Source: Acidobacteriota bacterium
Lineage (GTDB): Bacteria > Acidobacteriota > Terriglobia > Acidiferrales > UBA7541
Length of the DNA stretch: 62,626 nucleotides
Assembly (NCBI GenBank): GCA_016201285.1
Contig: JACQDE010000017.1
Location: 1 to 62,626 of the forward strand
Direction of reading: 5' to 3'
Shown: in pieces, positions 10,017 to 18,272 of the stretch
Layout: every line of letters begins with the position of its first letter
How positions within the stretch are numbered: position 1 is the first letter of the stretch
Made by a program: the position numbers and the translations under genes
The notes under the pieces: generated by a model
Databases searched by the model: none
What the model was told of the DNA's origin: nothing
The model's input: only the letters and a program-made list of their open reading frames with translations

Positions 10017-10337
10017 ATGAACTTGCGCGAGGCGGTCGAACAATACTTGGAGCTGGGCGGTGGGTACGGCCAGGCCGTGGCGCTCACGGCGTTCGGGTAC
10101 TCGCGCGAGGAGACGGAGCGGCGGTTCGGCGTGCTCGACGAGGACTACCACATCAGCCGGTACTTTCATTTCAGCGACCAGCGACCAGTGACCAGCGCCA
10201 GGAGAGAAGATGCCAGCCGTCAGCCGTCAGCCGTCAGCGGTCAGCAGGCGGCGGACCGGAGTTTGGAAACCTACCAGATCAACGGATTTTCCTGCACGCA
10301 CGTGACGATTGACGCCGAGATTGCTGAGATTCTGTAG
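10017..10337 (+). CDS. Small hypothetical protein with a repeat-derived insert
   Basis: 106 residues from ATG 10017. The N-terminal part (MNLREAVEQYLELGGGYGQ ... DEDYHISRYFHF) and the C-terminal part (YQINGFSCTHVTIDAEIAEIL) look like a compact conserved protein. The about 30 residues between them (residues 54-83) are encoded by tandem heptamer-like repeats (10171-10247) and are probably an in-frame insertion. The stop TAG is part of a GTAG that opens another repeat. Function unknown. Confidence 0.6.
   Translation: MNLREAVEQYLELGGGYGQAVALTAFGYSREETERRFGVLDEDYHISRYFHFSDQRPVTSARREDASRQPSAVSGQQAADRSLETYQINGFSCTHVTIDAEIAEIL
10171..10247. repeat. Tandem CAGCCGT / GACCAGC repeats inside a coding sequence
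   Basis: Three perfect and one imperfect copies of the heptamer CAGCCGT (10214-10241) follow degenerate GACCAGC-type units (10175-10198). All are in frame with the 10017 gene. Confidence 0.8.
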
Positions 10338-10557
10338 CGGCAGCATCTGCGCTTTCCGGTGTCGTTCCGAGTCCGCCGCTGCATTTTCGGGACGTACGAG
10401 GGATCCGCTTGCAGTTCTTTCATGCAAGTGACAAGAGCAGTCTGGCGTGACGCGAAGCGTCACCCTACGAACCATGAAAATGGCGGAATGCATTGCAAAG
10501 AAAGCAGATCTCTCGCTTCACTCGGAATGACAGCTCGGGGAGTTTTGCAGCAACTTG

Positions 10558-11124
10558 CTACGGGAGGGGCGGGCTGTTCTCGTCGGCGTAGCGGCCGCGG
10601 GCGGCGCGGATGACGCCGGTGTTGTCAGTGTAGTAGAAGCGTGACGTGGTGCGATCCATCACCGGCTCGGCGACACAGGACCAGCGCTCGATGCTGGTGC
10701 TGGTGAGCGTGAAGATGTAGCCGTTGGAGATGAGGACATCGCACGTGCCCGGCGCGGCGTCGGTGCAACCACCGGGGCTGGAAGCGGCCGCCTGCAGCGC
10801 CAGGATGCGCGGCACGGGCGCGATCAGAATCATCGCCACGGGCGCGAGTGGACCGTCGCCGAGGCGTGCCCGGCGGTTGTTGCCGAAAAGTCCGAGGCCG
10901 GAAAACTGGCTGGTGTACTGCTTGCTGCTCACGCGGTAGGTCTCTTCCGCGCTGTGCAAAGTGCGGAGGAAGGCGGCCGCGGAGGTGTCGTAGGCGCTGC
11001 GCTGCGCGGCGAGGAAGTGGGGAGTGGCCAGAGCGACGAGCGTCAGAATAATGGCCACCGTGATCAGCAGTTCGAGAACGCTGAAACCCGGCGCCGGCGC
11101 GCAGCGATCAGTTGGCGCGCGCAT
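10558..11124 (-). CDS. Type IV pilin-like protein
   Basis: 188 residues with a class-III prepilin signal: cleavage site PAPG|FSVLELL with Glu at mature position 5, followed by a hydrophobic helix (ITVAIILTLVALATP). The remainder is a pilin-like beta domain with two cysteines (GGCTDAAPGTC) and a C-terminal strand (FYYTDNTGVIRAARG). It would be processed by prepilin peptidase and assembled by a type IV pilus or type II secretion machine; no assembly genes are present here. Its ATG lies inside the end of the upstream gene (17-bp overlap), suggesting translational coupling. Confidence 0.85.
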   Translation of the reverse strand: MRAPTDRCAPAPGFSVLELLITVAIILTLVALATPHFLAAQRSAYDTSAAAFLRTLHSAEETYRVSSKQYTSQFSGLGLFGNNRRARLGDGPLAPVAMILIAPVPRILALQAAASSPGGCTDAAPGTCDVLISNGYIFTLTSTSIERWSCVAEPVMDRTTSRFYYTDNTGVIRAARGRYADENSPPLP

Positions 11125-11749
11125 GGCCTTCTTCCTTCGCTGCCGAAGGCGAGATGATCGGCGACTTGTTCAGCAGCGTGACCACTTCCTTCAGAACGGC
11201 CTGCACTTCCGCCTGGGGCACGTCCTCCTTGGTCAGCCGCCCGGAGAGGTACTTCAGCGGGCCGTGAACGCTGAGCAATAGGTCGCGGTTGCGGCGGCCG
11301 ATGCGGTCCATCTTCTGATTGAGCTGGCTGACAAGGAGTCCGAATTCCTGGAAGCGTTCGCCGCGGTGCGTTTCGAACGCGGCCGGCACGCCGTTCGCGA
11401 GATCGCTCAGGGCACTCCGCAGGCGCAGCAGCGGCCGGGCGTAGCTGGCTGACTGTAGCACCGCAAACAGAGCCGCCCAGAAGGTGGCCACCACCGCAGC
11501 AATCATGATGCGGAGCTGTACGGCGGCAAGCTGGCCGCCCATGAGCGCCTGCACGTGCGGATCGGGTTCGCCGTTCACCTCCTTGTGGAGCGGGAGGAGC
11601 ACGTAGCCGACCAGCAGCAGAGAGAAAACTCCCAGCACCACGGCTACCGGCACGGTGGCGCGGAACTGCAGCGCAGGGTCCACCAGAAGAGAGCGACTCT
11701 TCGGCGAGGGGCGTGCAGCGGCAGGCGGAGCGAAAGTTGGCTGGCTCAT
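11108..11749 (-). CDS. Membrane protein with HAMP-like region
   Basis: 213 residues: a cytoplasmic Pro/Ala-rich start, a helix (VPVAVVLGVFSLLLVGYVLL), a short loop, a second helix (IMIAAVVATFWAALFAVL), then a segment resembling HAMP (RPLLRLRSALSDLANG) and a coiled-coil-like tail ending HARAN. It has the build of a signalling adaptor without an output domain. Coupling to the pilin gene suggests a role in pilus assembly or sensing, which is inference. Confidence 0.65.
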   Translation of the reverse strand: MSQPTFAPPAAARPSPKSRSLLVDPALQFRATVPVAVVLGVFSLLLVGYVLLPLHKEVNGEPDPHVQALMGGQLAAVQLRIMIAAVVATFWAALFAVLQSASYARPLLRLRSALSDLANGVPAAFETHRGERFQEFGLLVSQLNQKMDRIGRRNRDLLLSVHGPLKYLSGRLTKEDVPQAEVQAVLKEVVTLLNKSPIISPSAAKEEGHARAN

Positions 11750-11942
11750 TAGAAACCTCTATAAGAAACTCCACTACGGTGATCGGCAGTTTCACAACGG
11801 AACTTGAGTGGGTTGGCGCGGAAAGGCGGTTCTGGCGGACGTCCCGAAATGACGAAGGGGCCGGTCCCGAACCTCCGGAAGAAAACCGACCCCTGAAGTG
11901 CCGCCAATCTGCAAACGGCGGCGCAATGCCGCTTGTTTACGA

Positions 11943-11965
11943 ATGGCGGCATAAAGCCGCCGCTA
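11943..11965 (-). repeat. REP-like palindrome, CGGCGGC stem, GTAG head on minus strand
   Basis: TGGCGGCATAAAGCCGCC followed by GCTAC. On the minus strand it reads GTAGCGGCGGCTTTATGCCGCC, and its GTAG contains the TAG stop of the PEPCK gene. Related imperfect GCCGCC/GGCGGC arms continue to about 11897. Confidence 0.75.
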
Positions 11966-13723
11966 CTTCTGCGCGACCGTGACGCGCTGGAGGCGCTCGC
12001 TGAGTTTTTCCTGTTCGGCGCGCAGTTCGGCGGGCAGTTTCGCTCCGAACTTATGGAAGAAAGCGTTGGTGTCGTCGAGCTCAGCGGCGTAGTCGGCGGG
12101 ATCGACGCGCTGCAGCGCTTCCATCGCGCCGCGGGAGATGTCCAGCCCGTCGAGGGTGAGCGCGTCCGCCGCGGGCACGAAGCCGATCGGCGTTTCCACG
12201 GCCTTGCCTTTCCCCTCGATGCGCTCGAGCATCCACTTCAGCACGCGGACGTTTTCGCCAAAGCCCGGCCAGAGGAATTTGCCGTCCGAGCCCTTGCGGA
12301 ACCAGTTCACGTGGAAAATTTTCGGCGGGTGCGGGACGCGGCGGCCCATCGCGAGCCAGTGCGCCCAGTAGTCGGCCATGTTGTAGCCGCAGAAGGGCAA
12401 CATCGCCATCGGATCGCGGCGGAGCACGCCCACGGCGCCGGTGGCGGCGGCGGTGGTCTCCGAGCCCATCGTGGCGCCGACAAAAACGCCGTGCTGCCAG
12501 TCAAACGCTTCGAAGACGAGCGGCGCCGTCTTCGTGCGGCGGCCACCGAAGATGAACGCGGAAATGGGCACGCCGGCGGGGTCCTCCCAGCGCTTGGAGA
12601 TGCACGGCGCCTGGCGCGCGGGTACGGTGTAGCGCGAGTTGGGATGCGCGGCGGTGCGCACCTTCGGGTCGAACGGCTGGCCCTGCCAGTCGAGCATGCC
12701 GTCGCCGGAGGGCATCTCGATACCTTCCCACCACGGCTCGCGGCTGGCGGTGAGACCCACGTTGGTGAAGATCGAGTTCTTATTGAGCGCCTGCATCACG
12801 TTGGGATTGGTCGAAGCGCCGGTGCCGGGGGCGACGCCAAAGAAGCCGGCCTCGGGATTGATGGCGCGCAGGCAGCCGTCCGGGCCGACCTGCATCCAGG
12901 CGATATCGTCGCCAACGGTCCAGACCCTGTAGCCGGAGGCTTCGAGCGCGGAGACCATCATGGCGAGGTTGGTCTTGCCGCAGGCGGACGGAAACGCGGC
13001 GGCCAGGTAAGTCACCTTGCCGGAAGACGCCTCGAGGCCGAGGATCAACATGTGCTCCGCCATCCAGCCCTGCTCGCGGGCCATGGCGCTGGCGATGCGC
13101 AGCGCGAAGCACTTCTTGCCGAGCAGTGCGTTGCCGCCATAGCCGGAGCCGAAGCTCCAGATGAGTTTTTCCTCGGGAAAATGACAGATGAAGCGGCGGT
13201 CGGGGTTGAGGTCGCCGAGCCCGTGCAGGCCGGGAACGAAGTCGGGCGAGCTGCCGAGACGGTCGAGCGCGACCTTGCCCATGCGCGTCATGATGCGCAT
13301 GTTGGCCACGACGTAGGCGCTATCGGTGAGCTGCACGCCGACCTTGCTGATCGGCGAACTGACCGGGCCCATGATGTAGGGCACCACGTACATCGTGCGG
13401 CCTTCCATCGAGCCCATGAAGAGCGCGCCGACTTTTGCTTTTGCTTCGGCGGGCGCCATCCAGTTGTTGGTCGGGCCGGCGTCTTCTTTGTTACGGGAGC
13501 AGATGAATGTGACGTGCTCGGTGCGGGCGACGTCGTTGGGATTGGAGCGGTGCAGATAGCAGTTCGGATAGGATTTCTCGTTGAGCGCGGTGAAGGTGCC
13601 GTCGCGGAGCATCTGCTCGTTGAGCCGCGCGATCTCGGCATCAGAACCGTCGCACCAATGAATATTCCTGGGCCGCGTGAGGGCGGCCTGCTGTTCAACC
13701 CATTGTTCGAGGGGGGTGGACAC
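11963..13723 (-). CDS. pckG: Phosphoenolpyruvate carboxykinase (GTP)
   Basis: 586 residues. Interconverts oxaloacetate plus GTP with PEP, CO2 and GDP in gluconeogenesis. The kinase-1a P-loop FPSACGKTN, the kinase-2 segment TVGDDIAWM and the ETTAAATGAVG and FGENVRVL stretches are typical of the GTP-dependent class, as is the length. GTG 13723 is chosen as start because GGAGG stands five bases upstream and the protein then begins STPLEQWVEQ; the open frame continues upstream without conserved sequence. The TAG stop lies in the GTAG of a REP palindrome. Confidence 0.95.
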   Translation of the reverse strand: MSTPLEQWVEQQAALTRPRNIHWCDGSDAEIARLNEQMLRDGTFTALNEKSYPNCYLHRSNPNDVARTEHVTFICSRNKEDAGPTNNWMAPAEAKAKVGALFMGSMEGRTMYVVPYIMGPVSSPISKVGVQLTDSAYVVANMRIMTRMGKVALDRLGSSPDFVPGLHGLGDLNPDRRFICHFPEEKLIWSFGSGYGGNALLGKKCFALRIASAMAREQGWMAEHMLILGLEASSGKVTYLAAAFPSACGKTNLAMMVSALEASGYRVWTVGDDIAWMQVGPDGCLRAINPEAGFFGVAPGTGASTNPNVMQALNKNSIFTNVGLTASREPWWEGIEMPSGDGMLDWQGQPFDPKVRTAAHPNSRYTVPARQAPCISKRWEDPAGVPISAFIFGGRRTKTAPLVFEAFDWQHGVFVGATMGSETTAAATGAVGVLRRDPMAMLPFCGYNMADYWAHWLAMGRRVPHPPKIFHVNWFRKGSDGKFLWPGFGENVRVLKWMLERIEGKGKAVETPIGFVPAADALTLDGLDISRGAMEALQRVDPADYAAELDDTNAFFHKFGAKLPAELRAEQEKLSERLQRVTVAQK

Positions 13724-13894
13724 GATTCCTCCAGTCGTAGAGTCCGGGGCGGACTGCCCGGTCACGGGGCTGGACCGGGGTAGGCCGCGAAGCTCGGGGC
13801 GGCTCGGGGCCGCCATTGCGGGCTTGCGCGGCGGCTGGAAAAAGTCTAAGCCGCGTGCCGGAGAAATGCAAGGTACGCAAGGACGGATGTGCCT

Positions 13895-13943
13895 GTAGCT
13901 CAGGTCCCGTGCGTCGCGGCCAGCCGGGACGGACTGACCTGAG
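13895..13943 (+). repeat. GTAG-headed imperfect palindrome
   Basis: GTAGCTCAGGTCCCG ... CGGGACGGACTGACCTGAG is a long imperfect hairpin with the GTAG head seen in other REPs here. It lies between pckG and the 14014 gene. Confidence 0.6.
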
Positions 13944-14000
13944 GCTTTCCAGGAAAAACACCATCGGGGCGGGGCGGGACGTAAGCGACAACCGCGATGC

Positions 14001-14006
14001 TATACT
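14001..14006 (+). promoter_or_regulatory. -10 box of the 14014 gene
   Basis: TATACT ends seven bases before the ATG, so the transcript would be leaderless or nearly so. No clear -35 box is visible. Confidence 0.45.
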
Positions 14007-14013
14007 CTCGCGC

Positions 14014-14277
14014 ATGTACGCGCGGAAACTGCAGGTGGAAGTCATCGTCGGGGGCGAACGGCGGGCGTGCCCGCTCGCGTGGCTGGACGCGTTCTGCATG
14101 CGAAATTTTACCGGGTCGGCGGAATTCGATGACACGCTGCCCACCGGCGAAGGCGCGCTGGAAGCCAGTTTCCGGGTGGACCCGCAGCGCCTGGCCGCGG
14201 CGTTGAGCGAGTGGCTCACCCAGCGCGGCAAAGGAAACGAAAAAACTGTAAAAGTGGAAATCCGTGGTGCTTCGTAG
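14014..14277 (+). CDS. Small hypothetical protein, 87 aa
   Basis: From ATG 14014: MYARKLQVEVIVGGERRACPL ... FDDTLPTGEGALEASFRVD ... KTVKVEIRGAS. It looks like a compact alpha/beta protein. No family recognised. The TAG stop is inside the GTAG that starts a REP pair, and it converges with the patatin gene across that pair. No Shine-Dalgarno is seen, which agrees with the adjacent -10 box. Confidence 0.55.
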   Translation: MYARKLQVEVIVGGERRACPLAWLDAFCMRNFTGSAEFDDTLPTGEGALEASFRVDPQRLAAALSEWLTQRGKGNEKTVKVEIRGAS

Positions 14278-14347
14278 GACAGGTTTTCCAGCCTGTCCAG
14301 CTCAGACGGAACGATGGTTTCCGGACAGGCTCGAAAGCCTGCCCTAC
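14274..14347. repeat. BIME-like pair of GTAG-headed REPs between convergent genes
   Basis: The left unit GTAGGACAGGTTTTCCAGCC and a right unit of GGACAGGC / GCCTGCCCTAC form two hairpins in opposite orientation. The left GTAG supplies the stop of the 14014 gene. The right one, on the minus strand, supplies the stop of the patatin gene. Confidence 0.85.
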
Positions 14348-15234
14348 GGGTATACCGTGCGGGCGGCGGGGAGGCGCTCGAGCGGGGCGAGCGCGGCGCG
14401 GATCTGCGGCACGGCGGCGCGGGTGGCGGCTTCGCCGGCGGCGATGAGTTGTGGCGTCTGACGGAAGTCGTCCCAGGCGAAATGAGCTACCTGAGGCTCG
14501 ATCACCACGTCGGCCCTGCGGCGCCAGCGGTCGTCGGCGTTGCGCTGCATGATGGCGAACGACCGGCTGATCACTTCCACGACGTTATCGGGTTGCTCGC
14601 CCTTCGCAGCGGATTCCAGCCAAACGGCAATCACAAAATCGGCGCCCAGGCGCTTCAGCGCGTCCACCGGCACCGCCGCGGCCAGGAAACCGTCCACCAG
14701 GATGCGGCCCTGGTGCTCGACCGGCAGGAACAGCCCCGGGTAAGCGCAAGAGGCGCGCAGCGCCGGGCCGATTTCGCCGTCGGTGAAATAGACCGCTTCG
14801 CCGCTGCCGAGGTCGGTGGCGGCGATGGCCAGCGGGACTTTCGTCTGCTCGAAGCGGGTGAACAGCGAAATCTGGTAGAGGTAGCGCTCGAGGCGCTCGT
14901 TGGAGGCAAAGCCCATGCGCGAGAGGCGCCACTTGCCGAAGTCGGCAAAGCGCGTGGCGGCAGCGCGGCGCTGCATTTTTTCGAGCGGGACGCCGGTGGC
15001 GTAGGCGGCGGCGATCAGCGCACCAACGCTGGTTCCCACGATGCAATCAATCGGGATTTTGGCTTCGATCAGCGCGCGGAGCACGCCGATGTGAGCGATG
15101 CCGCGGGCGAAGCCTCCGCCGAGCGCCAGGCCGATGCGCGGGCGGCGGCTGGTTTCCGGGCGCTTTCCGCCGCGGGTGAACGTGCGCAACCCCTCGGCCA
15201 TACCGTGCAGCCAGTTTTTCACCATGCCCATCAC
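14344..15234 (-). CDS. Patatin-like phospholipase
   Basis: 296 residues with the full patatin set: oxyanion loop GLALGGGFARG near 36-46, nucleophile GTSVG near 67-71, and the dyad Asp in VDGFLA near 180. It is a Ser-Asp lipid acyl hydrolase of the RssA/bacterial patatin type, without a clear signal peptide; a basic amphipathic N-terminus may contact the membrane. Substrate unknown. The stop codon is contributed by a REP. Confidence 0.85.
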   Translation of the reverse strand: MMGMVKNWLHGMAEGLRTFTRGGKRPETSRRPRIGLALGGGFARGIAHIGVLRALIEAKIPIDCIVGTSVGALIAAAYATGVPLEKMQRRAAATRFADFGKWRLSRMGFASNERLERYLYQISLFTRFEQTKVPLAIAATDLGSGEAVYFTDGEIGPALRASCAYPGLFLPVEHQGRILVDGFLAAAVPVDALKRLGADFVIAVWLESAAKGEQPDNVVEVISRSFAIMQRNADDRWRRRADVVIEPQVAHFAWDDFRQTPQLIAAGEAATRAAVPQIRAALAPLERLPAARTVYP

Positions 15235-15596
15235 GGGCCTCGCTTCCTGCTGGGCTACCTATTGGACACTGTACCACGACGAAAGGATGCCCGCGCGGCG
15301 TCAAACGGAGATGGCCTGTTGGTCAACCCCCGGTTTTCTGGGACAGACCCCCAAACCTGTCCGGCACAACTACTGCCGTTCGGAAATGGGCAGGCGTGGA
15401 CACCTGTCCTACGCATTTTCGATTGACCAGGGGAATGGGCGAAATGTAACCTGCACTGGCGCCCGCCAAGAGCAGCCTCAAGCTGCCCTTACAGGCCACT
15501 GGCTGAACATTCGTCGATTTGATTCAGGAACCTCACCTCAACCGCGCTCCCGCAGAGATGGATCGCGGTGGGACGTGAGCTACAAGGGGAACAACC
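15235..15596. other. Intergenic stretch between patatin gene and fadN
   Basis: 362 bp without a gene I can support. It contains REP-derived sequence at 15340-15413 (GGACAG / CCTGTCC units ending CCTGTCCTAC) and a GTAG-headed unit on the minus strand ending at about 15584 (GTAGCTCACGTCCCACC), just upstream of the fadN Shine-Dalgarno AAGGGGAA. Confidence 0.55.
15340..15413. repeat. Degenerate GGACAGGC-type REP pair
   Basis: GGGACAGACCCCCAAACC / TGTCC and GGGCAGGCGTGGACACC / TGTCCTAC. The right end carries CTAC, the complement of the GTAG head. Confidence 0.6.
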
Positions 15597-18041
15597 ATGC
15601 GACGCATCGAAAAAGTTGCTGTGCTGGGCGCCGGAACAATGGGCGCGCGGATTGCCGCGCATCTGGCCAGCGCCGGCGTGCCTTGCTACTTGCTCGATAT
15701 CGTGCCGAAGGAGCTGACCAAAGACGAAGCGGCGAAGGGGCTGACGCTCGAATCCCCGGCAGTGCGCAACCGTATCGTCAACGCCGGGCTCGAGGCGGCG
15801 AAGAAGTCGCGGCCGGCGGCGTTTTTCCACGCGGAGGGCGCGAAGCTCATCACCACCGGCAACTTCGAGGACCACCTGGGGTGGTGCGGCGAGGCCGATT
15901 GGATCATCGAGGCGGTGGCGGAGCGGCTGGACATCAAGCGCTCGCTCTTCGGGCGCGTGGAGAAAGTCCGCAAGCCAGGGACGATCGTCACAACGAACAC
16001 CAGCGGCCTGCCCATCCACACCATCGCCGAAGGGCGGAGCGAAGATTTTCAGGCGCACTGGGCGGGCACGCACTTCTTCAACCCGCCGCGGTACATGAAG
16101 CTGGTGGAGCTGATTGCCGGGCCGAAGACGAAATCGGAAGTGATGGAAGTCCTGGGAAATTTCTGCGACCGGCGGCTGGGCAAGGGCGTGGTGGTGGCCA
16201 AGGACACGCCGAACTTCATCGCCAACCGCATCGGCACATTCTCGATGCTGAACGTGCTGCGGCTAATGCAGGAACTCGACATGAGCATCGAGGAGATTGA
16301 CGCCTGCACCGGGCCGGCGGTGGGCTGGCCGAAGTCGGCGACGTTCCGCACGGCGGACATCGTCGGGCTGGACGTGCTGGCGCACGTGGTGCGCAACATC
16401 TACGAAAACGCCGTGGACGACGAAATGCGCGAGCGTTACCAGGCGCCGGCGCTGATCGAGGAGATGCTGAAGCGCGGCTGGCTGGGCGAAAAAAGCGGCG
16501 GTGGGTTCTACAAGAAGGTCAAAGGCGAGGGCGAGAAAGAGATCCTCACGCTCGACTGGAAGACGATGGAGTACCGCGCGCGGCAGAAGGCGAAGTTCGG
16601 CTCGCTCGAAGCCGGCAAGCAGATCGAAGACACGCGCGACCGCCTGAAGGCGCTGCTGGCAGGCAAAGACAAGGCGGCGCAGTTCTTGTGGGGCGCGATT
16701 TCGGAGATGTGTCTCTACGCGGCGTGGCGCATCCCGGAAATCGCTGACCGCATCGTGGAAGTGGACCGCGCGATGAAGTGGGGTTTCGCGTGGGAGCTGG
16801 GACCGTTTGAGATTTGGGACGCGGTGGGCGTGGAGGCGGTGGCGAGGAAGCTCGATGGCGAAGGCCGGGCGCTGCCGCCGATCGTCACCGAAGCGCTCAA
16901 GCCGGGCAAGAAGTCGTTCTACGGAGTGCTCAACGCGGGCAATCCGGATTGCACGCGGGTCTATTTCGATTTTCCGGCCTGCGTCTATCTGCCGGTTGAG
17001 GAGCCGGAAGGCGTCATCATTCTGAAGGCGGAAAGGGATCGCGGCAAAGTGGTGGAGAAGAACCCGGGCGCGAACCTGGTTGATCTGGGCGACGGCGTGG
17101 TGTGCTGCGAGTTCACGTCGAAGATGAACGCGATCGGCGCGGACACCATCATGATGATGCGCAAGGGCCTCGAGCGGCTGCAGACGGACTTCGACGCGAT
17201 GGTGATCGCCAACCAGGCGGCGAATTTTTCCGTCGGCGCGAACCTGATGCTGGTGATGATGGCCGTGCAGGAACAGGAGTGGGACGACATCCACATGATG
17301 GTGCGCGCATTTCAGAACGCGAACATGGCGCTCAAGTACGCACCGAAGCCGGTGGTCGCCGCGCCGCAGGGCATGGCGCTCGGCGGCGGCTGCGAGATTT
17401 CGATTCACGCTACGCGCGTCCACGCCGCGGCGGAGCTGTACATGGGACTTGTCGAGGCGGGCGTCGGGTTGATCCCCGCCGGCGGTGGCACGAAAGAAAT
17501 GCTCGTGCGCGCCAACGAAGCCGCCGGTGTAGCGCCGGGCTTTAGCCCGGCATCTCCGGAAAAAGACCTCGATCTCTTTCACGCGCTGAAACCGGTGTTC
17601 GAAAATATTGCGATGGCGAAAGTGTCCATGAGCGCGGACGAAGCGCGCGGCCTGGGCTACCTGCGGCCGACCGACCCGATCGCGATGAACCGCGAGCGGC
17701 TGGTCGGCGACGCGAAGCAGACGGCGCTGGGACTCATCCGCGCGGGCTACCGCCCGGCGGCGCCGGCGGAGGTGCGCGTGCTCGGCGAACAATTCCTCGC
17801 TGCGGCGAAGCTCGCGATTCACATGCTCGTGCGCGGAGAGTTTGCCAGCGAGTACGACGCGAAAGTGGCGACGAAACTCGCGTGGGTGCTCGCCGGCGGC
17901 GCGCTCACGGCGGCACAAACCGTCAGCGAACAGTACGTGCTGGATTTGGAGCGCGAGGCGTTCGTTTCCCTGTGCGGCGAACGCAAAACCGTCGAACGCA
18001 TTTCCCACACACTGAAAACCGGAAAACCGCTGCGGAACTAG
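15597..18041 (+). CDS. fadN: 3-hydroxyacyl-CoA dehydrogenase / enoyl-CoA hydratase fusion (FadN type)
   Basis: 814 residues. The NAD-binding domain comes first (VAVLGAGTMGARIAAHLASAG), then the dehydrogenase helical domains (THFFNPPRYMKLVE, GWLGEKSGGGFY), then a crotonase domain (ANFSVGANLML, PVVAAPQGMALGGGCEIS, GLIPAGGGTKEML). This order is that of Bacillus FadN and the reverse of E. coli FadB. It performs steps two and three of beta-oxidation. Residues 643-652 (GVAPGFSPAS) are encoded by a REP palindrome lying in frame in a surface-like loop of the hydratase part. AAGGGGAAC precedes the ATG. Confidence 0.92.
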   Translation: MRRIEKVAVLGAGTMGARIAAHLASAGVPCYLLDIVPKELTKDEAAKGLTLESPAVRNRIVNAGLEAAKKSRPAAFFHAEGAKLITTGNFEDHLGWCGEADWIIEAVAERLDIKRSLFGRVEKVRKPGTIVTTNTSGLPIHTIAEGRSEDFQAHWAGTHFFNPPRYMKLVELIAGPKTKSEVMEVLGNFCDRRLGKGVVVAKDTPNFIANRIGTFSMLNVLRLMQELDMSIEEIDACTGPAVGWPKSATFRTADIVGLDVLAHVVRNIYENAVDDEMRERYQAPALIEEMLKRGWLGEKSGGGFYKKVKGEGEKEILTLDWKTMEYRARQKAKFGSLEAGKQIEDTRDRLKALLAGKDKAAQFLWGAISEMCLYAAWRIPEIADRIVEVDRAMKWGFAWELGPFEIWDAVGVEAVARKLDGEGRALPPIVTEALKPGKKSFYGVLNAGNPDCTRVYFDFPACVYLPVEEPEGVIILKAERDRGKVVEKNPGANLVDLGDGVVCCEFTSKMNAIGADTIMMMRKGLERLQTDFDAMVIANQAANFSVGANLMLVMMAVQEQEWDDIHMMVRAFQNANMALKYAPKPVVAAPQGMALGGGCEISIHATRVHAAAELYMGLVEAGVGLIPAGGGTKEMLVRANEAAGVAPGFSPASPEKDLDLFHALKPVFENIAMAKVSMSADEARGLGYLRPTDPIAMNRERLVGDAKQTALGLIRAGYRPAAPAEVRVLGEQFLAAAKLAIHMLVRGEFASEYDAKVATKLAWVLAGGALTAAQTVSEQYVLDLEREAFVSLCGERKTVERISHTLKTGKPLRN
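17529..17554 (+). repeat. In-frame REP palindrome inside fadN
   Basis: GTAGCG then GCCGGGC-TTTA-GCCCGGC then ATC. The 7-bp arms are perfect and the GTAGCG head matches the REPs at 11943, 24586 and 45373. The reading frame (GTA GCG) avoids the TAG. Confidence 0.8.
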
Positions 18042-18129
18042 TAGCGCAGGCACTCCTGCCTGCGCACCATCCGGCCAACACGCGCAGCCCCTTCACTTCG
18101 TTCAGGACAAGCAAGAGTGGCTGCGCTAC
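18041..18129. repeat. REP pair GTAGCGCAGG ... GCGCTAC
   Basis: GTAGCGCAGG with hairpin (GCAGGCACTCCTGCCTGC), about 50 bp, then the inverted end TGGCTGCGCTAC. It begins at the last base of the fadN stop codon. Confidence 0.7.
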
Positions 18130-18272
18130 CGTCTTGACACTGTGGAAACCAGCGGATAGATTCGCGCGTCTGCTGGGAAGTTGTCAGTCTTCAGTTGTCA
18201 GTAGTCGGGGGTCGAAGGACAGGGGTCAGGTTTCAGAGAAAACTGAACAGCAAGCTGTTGAAGGAGTGGAGC

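Noticed and set aside
11933..13783. 616-codon open frame on the plus strand
   Set aside because: Entirely antisense to pckG, whose kinase motifs are intact. Composition is that of a shadow frame.
16263..18053. 596-codon open frame on the minus strand
   Set aside because: Antisense to fadN. No domain recognised and Arg/His-rich composition.
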